From: ZC4RG29 sp036563875
Lineage (GTDB): Bacteria > Bacteroidota > Bacteroidia > Cytophagales > Cyclobacteriaceae
Assembly (NCBI GenBank): GCA_036563875.1
Contig: DATCLO010000110.1
Location: forward strand, 22,217-86,216
Reading direction: 5' to 3'
Length of the DNA: 64,000 nucleotides
Shown: positions 59,820 through 64,000 of the stretch, piece by piece
Layout: each line of letters begins with the position of its first letter
Position numbering within the stretch: the first letter of the stretch is position 1
The notes under the pieces: generated by a model
What the model was told of the DNA's origin: nothing
Database searches by the model: none
Seen by the model: the letters and a program-made list of their open reading frames with translations, nothing else
Position numbers and translations under genes: made by a program

Positions 59820-60959
59820 TCAGGAAACTGTGGAATAAACTTCTTTCCACTTCCGGGCAAGCGTGTTCCAGTTGAATTCCTCGCGGACCATCGTGAGGCT
59901 TCGGTGCTGAAGTCTCGCGTACGCTTCGGGATCGCTTTTATAGCATACATAGGCTTCGTGCAGGGCCTGACGCAAATGTTCTGCGGTGTTGCGCTGCAGG
60001 CACCACCCCGCCTCGTGTTGTCTTACAAACGATCCAAGATTAGTTTCCTCGCTGACGATCATGGGAACACCAAGAGCCGCGGCCTCCAACGCGTGATCCG
60101 AACAGTTGCCGTTTCGGCTCGGGCAAATGTATACGCTGCTGCGGCAGAACAATTCCTCCCGTCTTTTGCGGGAGAGACGTCCGAAAAACTTTATGCGCTT
60201 TTCCATTCCAGCTCTGTCAGCCAGAAGTCGCAACGCATCCAGGTCTTTCCCTTGACCAAGGATCCAGAGCTCAACAGGCGTCGCAACGTCCAGATAAAAT
60301 TTAGTGAACGCATCGATGAGTAAGTCGAGACCGCGTGATACAATATTTATGTCGCCACTATAGGTGACCACAAAAGGGTCCCTCCCGGCTTGTCGCTCAT
60401 TCGCCTGACATGGTAAGCCGTTTGATATGCCATTGGGAAGACAAACAAACGGCGTGTTTTGCTGGATGAAAAAGTTGTAGCCGTTCACCTCGGTTGGACC
60501 GAGTAAGTGAACCAGCGAAGCCTCTTTTATTATCGGTCGTTCAAAAAAATAGTAGTACGCTTTGCGAAGCGGTGAAAGGCTGCGCAACCTGAGCTCGCTG
60601 TAATCACCATGGGGCGACAAGATGAGCCGCAGTTTCAGTGAGGACTTCCTGATGAATCGGGATATCGCAAAAAATTCAGGAACGAACCCGCCATGAAGAT
60701 GAACTATCGAATCCGGCGGAAGCATTTCGAGCGCTTTTCTCAGCGTCGGCGAAATGGTGAACCGGTTGGATTGAATGCTGAACGATCGATGCTTAACACC
60801 ATCGGCGTCGACGCCCAGACGACCGCTGCCAATCTCCCAGATCGATACCTGCAAACCGAGTCGCGACTCCGCTTCCGCGAGAAAGTTTACCATGCGTCGC
60901 AGGTCCGGATACCGGCAATCTGTCGACCGGTTCATGGCGATATGTACAATGCGTATCAT
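59820..60959 (-). CDS. Glycosyltransferase family 4-like protein
   Basis: A 379-aa GT-B glycosyltransferase started at ATG 60959 (MIRIVHIAMNRSTDCRYPDL). Upstream residues in the frame (to 61082) cover a terminator hairpin and are not counted as protein. VHLHGGFVPEF and the C-terminal ELWILGQGKDLDALR, FGRLSRKRREELF, SSVYICPSRNGNCSDHALEAAALGVPMIVSEE carry the usual GT4 motif with the late Glu of the EAxAxG type (HALEAAALG). The donor and acceptor are unknown. It is not in a polysaccharide cluster. Confidence 0.85.
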   Translation of the reverse strand: MIRIVHIAMNRSTDCRYPDLRRMVNFLAEAESRLGLQVSIWEIGSGRLGVDADGVKHRSFSIQSNRFTISPTLRKALEMLPPDSIVHLHGGFVPEFFAISRFIRKSSLKLRLILSPHGDYSELRLRSLSPLRKAYYYFFERPIIKEASLVHLLGPTEVNGYNFFIQQNTPFVCLPNGISNGLPCQANERQAGRDPFVVTYSGDINIVSRGLDLLIDAFTKFYLDVATPVELWILGQGKDLDALRLLADRAGMEKRIKFFGRLSRKRREELFCRSSVYICPSRNGNCSDHALEAAALGVPMIVSEETNLGSFVRQHEAGWCLQRNTAEHLRQALHEAYVCYKSDPEAYARLQHRSLTMVREEFNWNTLARKWKEVYSTVS

Positions 60960-60979
60960 TTGGTCTACCTCAGGGGCAT

Positions 60980-61030
60980 AAAAAAAGCGCTGACCAGATT
61001 CCTCTACTCCAAACAGGTTCCGATCAGCGC
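60980..61030 (-). terminator. Intrinsic terminator upstream of the glycosyltransferase gene
   Basis: On the minus strand GCGCTGA and TCAGCGC (7 bp) enclose a 30-nt loop and are followed by T7. It lies 200 nt after the stop of the upstream acetyltransferase gene and 20 nt before the glycosyltransferase ATG. The large loop is unusual. It may end a transcript from the acetyltransferase gene or a short RNA from 61030-61228. Confidence 0.5.
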
Positions 61031-61228
61031 CTCCAACCCAAACATGAACCAACCCCGGTTCAATGCCTTTAGCACTATGCACTTTAACCTTGGGCTAATG
61101 GCTGTAGGGGATGTTGCGATAGTCATGCCATTGGCATTTTTTCGCGTTTTCAGCCCAAAAACGCATGTTCAGGACGGTAATTGGTCCCAATCTGGCAATA
61201 CGACGGCCAGTATCTGGAAAAGGTGGGA

Positions 61229-61789
61229 CTATTGGATAGGGCGATCAGGGAGGGGATAACGATACAGAATACAGTCGCGCGGTTCATTGTTCTGGTTGAC
61301 GAACCGCAACCACTTCGTCAGGCGTGCCTCCACGATAAGGCCACTCTTCTCGAGGACGCGTTGTGAGGCGATGTTTTCTGCATCGACGAGCGTACCGATG
61401 CGATAAACTCCGGGTTGCGCTGCCAGGAGGTCCATGAACTTTCGGGTTGCTTCTGTAGCATACCCTTTGTTCCATTGGTTCGGAGAGATGATGTACCCGA
61501 ATTGGAGTTTTCCATACTCGTTGAGGGCGCCGATGCTGCCTATCAGACGATGGCTCGTCTTCAGGCGGATGGAGAAAGAGTAATCCGTACCCGCTGCCCA
61601 GGCAGCACGCGTCTGCATAAGAAATCGCTGTGTGTCGCCAATTGAACGGTGGGTGGGCCACGACACGTAGCGTGTCGCTTCTGGTTTGCTGGCGTAGGCG
61701 TAAAAGATTTCTTCCGCGTCTTCGTACCTTAGGCGTCGGAAGACCAGCCTCTCTGTTTCGAATGTCTCCTCAAGCTCGAGGCGTTCCAC
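61229..61789 (-). CDS. RimJ/RimL-type GNAT acetyltransferase
   Basis: A 186-aa N-acetyltransferase. It has the RimJ/RimL N-terminus TERLVFRRLRYEDAEEIF, the beta-bulge YIISPNQWNKGYATEATRKFM with the acetyl-CoA loop, and VDAENIASQRVLEKSGLIVEARL. Members acetylate ribosomal proteins, other proteins or small molecules. The substrate is unknown. It is divergent from the 79-aa protein gene at 61807 (17 nt between starts). Confidence 0.88.
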   Translation of the reverse strand: MERLELEETFETERLVFRRLRYEDAEEIFYAYASKPEATRYVSWPTHRSIGDTQRFLMQTRAAWAAGTDYSFSIRLKTSHRLIGSIGALNEYGKLQFGYIISPNQWNKGYATEATRKFMDLLAAQPGVYRIGTLVDAENIASQRVLEKSGLIVEARLTKWLRFVNQNNEPRDCILYRYPLPDRPIQ

Positions 61790-61806
61790 AGGTAAAGTAA
61801 CTGATC

Positions 61807-62046
61807 ATGGCTAAGGGCAGCAATGTAGTACATCAATATTTCAAGCGCGACTTTGATGGCTACAAAATACTCGTGAAACTGAATCCGATCCGACTCACCG
61901 GCATCGAACTCACACGATTTGACGATGGCCGCGTTGAAAAACGGGAGCTGGAGTTTGACGAACACATCCTCGAAGACCTCGAAGCCGATGGCTTCGACGA
62001 AACCAGCGCCATGGAATTCAACCTCTATCTCTCTGGCTTGGCGTAA
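61807..62046 (+). CDS. Small conserved-looking protein of unknown function (79 aa)
   Basis: A 79-aa soluble protein, MAKGSNVVHQYFKRDFDGYK at the start and DGFDETSAMEFNLYLSGLA at the end. It is acidic, without membrane segments or cysteines, and mixed alpha/beta in appearance. The frame is clean, starts with ATG and is placed in a tight divergent pair with the acetyltransferase gene. I do not recognise the family; the balanced amino acid use suggests a real gene rather than chance. Confidence 0.65.
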   Translation: MAKGSNVVHQYFKRDFDGYKILVKLNPIRLTGIELTRFDDGRVEKRELEFDEHILEDLEADGFDETSAMEFNLYLSGLA

Positions 62047-62076
62047 AAACCACATTATTCCGCGTTTGCATCTGCG

Positions 62077-62108
62077 TCTGCGTCTGCACCTATTTTTTAC
62101 TACATTTG
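62077..62108 (+). promoter_or_regulatory. Promoter of the SRP RNA gene
   Basis: TACATTTG (62101-62108) matches the -7 consensus TAnnTTTG exactly, with a TTTG-like TCTG (62077-62080) 20 nt upstream. The first base of the RNA stem at 62114 is at the expected start-site distance. The region includes three TCTGCG repeats. Confidence 0.7.
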
Positions 62109-62113
62109 CGCCT

Positions 62114-62211
62114 GGCAAACCGGCACGACCAGCTCCTGCTGAATCCCCCAGGACCGGAAGGTAGCAAGGGCAGGCGGTTGTAGCGGTGCGATGCCCGGTT
62201 TGCCTCTTTTT
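62114..62211 (+). ncRNA. ffs: Signal recognition particle RNA (small bacterial type)
   Basis: The 5' end GGCAAACCGG pairs with GGTTTGCC at 62197-62204. The apical domain IV contains CCCAGGACCGGAAGGTAGCAAGGG (positions 62147-62170), the conserved GGAAGGTAGCA internal loop that binds Ffh. T-rich DNA (TCTTTTT) follows for termination. The RNA is about 91-95 nt. It forms the SRP with Ffh for membrane protein targeting. No ORF overlaps it on either strand apart from chance frames. Confidence 0.95.
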
Positions 62212-62264
62212 ACCTATCGATTTCGTGCAATTTAGCCAGAATGAGCACGTTGTCCCGGAAATAG

Positions 62265-62296
62265 ATTGGGGGGCCCGGGATCAGGAATTAAATTTG
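62265..62296 (+). promoter_or_regulatory. Candidate promoter of the transaldolase-like gene
   Basis: TAAATTTG (62289-62296) matches the -7 consensus exactly, and ATTG (62265-62268) lies 20 nt upstream as a weak -33 element. The ATG of the gene is 22 nt downstream. Confidence 0.5.
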
Positions 62297-62317
62297 AATA
62301 CTAACCGTTAAGAAAGT

Positions 62318-62998
62318 ATGAAATTTTTCATTGACACTGCGAACCTCAAAGAAATCCAGGAGGCCTACGATCTTGGCGTGCTGGACGGCGTTACCACCAA
62401 CCCCTCACTTATGGCCAAAGAGGGCATTAGTGGCGAATCCAATATCCGGGAGCACTATAAAGCCATCTGCAATATTGTCGACAACAACGTCAGCGCTGAA
62501 GTAATCGCAACGGATTTCGAGAACATCATAAAGGAAGGAAGGGAGCTTGCTAAGATAGATGACAAGATCGTCGTCAAGGTGCCCATGATTCGCGACGGCG
62601 TAAAGGCTATCAAAAAGTTCGCTGCTGAAGGAATCCGCACGAACTGCACGCTGGTGTTTTCGCCGGGGCAGGCGTTGCTTGCAGCCAAAGCCGGTGCCAG
62701 CTATGTATCGCCGTTCCTGGGAAGACTTGATGATGTGTCACAGGATGGCGTTGAACTGATCCGCCAGATTCGTCTGATCTACGATAACTACGGTTTCGAA
62801 ACCGAGATCCTGGCTGCTTCCATCCGCCATACGATCCACCTCATCAAATGCGCGGAAATCGGCGCGGATGTGGCCACGTGTCCGCTTAACGTAATCACCG
62901 GACTGCTGAAGCATCCTCTGACGGATATTGGTCTTGAGAAATTCCTTGCCGATCATAAGAAAGTCAATGCCCGCGCTGCCGAGAAGGTGCCGGCTTAA
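62318..62998 (+). CDS. Transaldolase / fructose-6-phosphate aldolase (short type)
   Basis: A 226-aa TIM-barrel aldolase of the TalC/FSA group. MKFFIDTANLKEIQEAYDLG and VTTNPSLMAKEG form the N-terminal signature, VKVPMIRDGVKAIK contains the Schiff-base Lys, and ILAASIRHTIHLI is near the end. Short members are either transaldolase or FSA; the sequence does not decide between them. With the pentose phosphate operon elsewhere in the window, transaldolase activity is likely. Confidence 0.88.
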   Translation: MKFFIDTANLKEIQEAYDLGVLDGVTTNPSLMAKEGISGESNIREHYKAICNIVDNNVSAEVIATDFENIIKEGRELAKIDDKIVVKVPMIRDGVKAIKKFAAEGIRTNCTLVFSPGQALLAAKAGASYVSPFLGRLDDVSQDGVELIRQIRLIYDNYGFETEILAASIRHTIHLIKCAEIGADVATCPLNVITGLLKHPLTDIGLEKFLADHKKVNARAAEKVPA

Positions 62999-63025
62999 TG
63001 CTTTCTGAGGACTAACCCCGAGGTG

Positions 63026-63739
63026 ATGTTTTCCAATGAACCTGTAGTAAAGGTCACGGATGCGTGCATTTTTCAGGACCACAATACGGTTCTTGAAAAT
63101 GTCCATTTCGAAATTGCCAAGGGTGAGTTCGTGTTCCTTGTAGGAAAGACGGGCTCAGGGAAATCATCACTCCTTAAGACACTCTATGCCGATCTTCCTT
63201 TGCGACTCGGAGAAATCGTAGTGGCGGGTTACTCAATTCGCGACATCCGCCCTTCTGAGGTACCGCTGTTGCGAAGAAAGCTCGGCATCATTTTTCAGGA
63301 CTTCCAGCTGTTTTCCGATCGCACCGTCGCGGAAAATCTCTTGTTCGTGATGCAGGCGACGGGCTGGCGCGACAAGGGGAAGATGCGCGCGCGAATGTCG
63401 GAAGTACTGATGCAGGTCGGCCTTGGCTCCGTGGAACGAAAGATGCCGCACCAACTCTCCGGTGGCGAACAGCAACGCGTCGTAATCGCCAGGGCACTTC
63501 TGAACGAACCACAAATTCTGCTTGCCGACGAGCCTACCGGGAACCTTGACCCCACCGTGTCAGATGGGATTCTCAAACTCTTTCAACAAATCAACAAGAG
63601 CGGAACGGCCATTTTGATGGCGACGCACGATTATCGGATCATCAAGAAATTTCCCGCGCGGATTCTGAAGTGTGACCATCTAAGGATTGTGGATTCGGCG
63701 AAGGAGCACTTTGAATTGAGCGAGACCAGTTGGCAGTAG
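63026..63739 (+). CDS. ftsE: FtsE-like ABC transporter ATP-binding protein
   Basis: A 237-aa ATPase started at ATG 63026 (an overlapping GTG is at 63023). Walker A is VGKTGSGKSSLLKTL, the signature HQLSGGEQQRVVIARALL, Walker B ILLADEPTGNLDP, and the H-loop ATHDYRII. The pattern, with YADLPLRLGEIVVAGYSI after Walker A, is that of cell-division FtsE, which works with FtsX to control peptidoglycan hydrolases. ftsX is not in the window, so the assignment to FtsE rather than another small ABC ATPase relies on sequence only. Confidence 0.85.
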   Translation: MFSNEPVVKVTDACIFQDHNTVLENVHFEIAKGEFVFLVGKTGSGKSSLLKTLYADLPLRLGEIVVAGYSIRDIRPSEVPLLRRKLGIIFQDFQLFSDRTVAENLLFVMQATGWRDKGKMRARMSEVLMQVGLGSVERKMPHQLSGGEQQRVVIARALLNEPQILLADEPTGNLDPTVSDGILKLFQQINKSGTAILMATHDYRIIKKFPARILKCDHLRIVDSAKEHFELSETSWQ

Positions 63740-63794
63740 GCGGAAGATTCGGGGTACGCCCCTGGAAGTAGCCGCACTACCGATTACCGACCTT

Positions 63795-64000
63795 TCATGA
63801 CTCCCTCTTCGCTCCCTCATCCCTCCTGCCATTATCCAACTTCTGCAGTTGTTGCGTCAGCAGATCAATGCGCACAAGAAGGTTAAGCACCAACGCGTCT
63901 CTAACCTTAGCGCTGGGGTTTCGTTCCATTTCCTCTTTCAGAACGAGGTACATGGCTTCGAGTTGGTAGAGGTCTTGTGTGAATCCATTCAGTCCTTCCT
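63795..64000 (-). CDS. C-terminal part of an unknown protein (start beyond the window)
   Basis: On the minus strand a frame enters from the right edge and ends at the TGA at 63795-63797. It reads EGLNGFTQDLYQLEAMYLVL, then KEEMERNPSAKVRDALVLNL, LVRIDLLTQQLQKLDNG and ends RRDEGAKRES. The amphipathic pattern suggests helices or a coiled coil. I do not recognise a family; codon use and composition look like a real gene. It is convergent with ftsE, 55 nt away. Confidence 0.6.
   Translation of the reverse strand, partial: EGLNGFTQDLYQLEAMYLVLKEEMERNPSAKVRDALVLNLLVRIDLLTQQLQKLDNGRRDEGAKRES

Noticed and set aside
61051..61259. Small plus-strand ORF beginning at the ATG near 61043
   Set aside because: It runs antisense into the acetyltransferase gene and over hairpins, with no ribosome binding site and no recognisable protein character.

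Overview
The window comes from a Bacteroidota chromosome, most likely the order Cytophagales. Supporting signs are a SusC/SusD pair controlled by ECF sigma and FecR, a lipoprotein-type TamA homologue (TamL), a ribosomal protein THX gene, a Bat-type VWA/TPR cluster, TAnnTTTG -7 promoter elements, and near absence of Shine-Dalgarno sequences (one strong exception, upstream of hsp20). No rRNA, tRNA, transposase, phage gene or CRISPR array was seen. Start codons were moved inward for many genes where family comparison or signal peptides demanded it; several are GTG or TTG.

Layout. 1-5.9 kb: a pncB-pncA NAD salvage pair on the minus strand (pncA runs off the left edge), divergent from a rpiB-gnd-zwf-pgl pentose phosphate operon. 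6.0-13.7 kb: a GMC flavoenzyme, its Tat-exported small subunit and a Tat-exported Gfo/Idh/MocA oxidoreductase, running convergently into a GH116 glycosidase-sulfatase operon. 13.9-25.5 kb: a VCBS/ASPIC lipoprotein, a GntR-type regulator with a sugar-binding-like domain, then SusD, SusC, FecR and ECF sigma (minus strand). With the preceding block this looks like a glycan-use region that may include periplasmic sugar oxidation. 25.8-35.4 kb: a YdjC/ChbG deacetylase homologue, an SMR transporter, a lone receiver protein, a four-gene L-fucose-type catabolic operon, a GH5-like/GH53 glycosidase pair and an acetyltransferase. 35.4-49.8 kb: VWA/TPR genes, thiolase, YwqK-repeat protein, purC, a STAS protein, RNase Z, YhhQ, a TrmH-type methyltransferase, tamL, hemF, hsp20 and an ArsC-like protein. 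49.8-57.7 kb: a complete tryptophan operon in the order trpE-G-D-C-F-B-A-aroF, preceded by a trp leader peptide with three consecutive Trp codons and competing hairpins, placed one base after the THX stop codon. 57.7-64 kb: an M13 peptidase, a glycosyltransferase, an acetyltransferase, the SRP RNA gene (ffs) with a good promoter, a transaldolase-like gene, ftsE and the end of an unknown gene.

The intergenic spaces are rich in repeats of at least four kinds: CTATGTG/GGTTCAAAA hairpins at gene 3' ends (four copies), tandem GTGTTGRW octamers (four copies, three directly upstream of start codons), a nested palindromic element with a 28-nt perfect palindrome, and a pair of CAGGATTYGAAGGATTWA units. 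The best-supported regulatory system is the trp attenuator joined to thx. The most open biological questions are the repeat families, the oxidative glycoside module, and an SDR enzyme whose usual catalytic lysine is asparagine.
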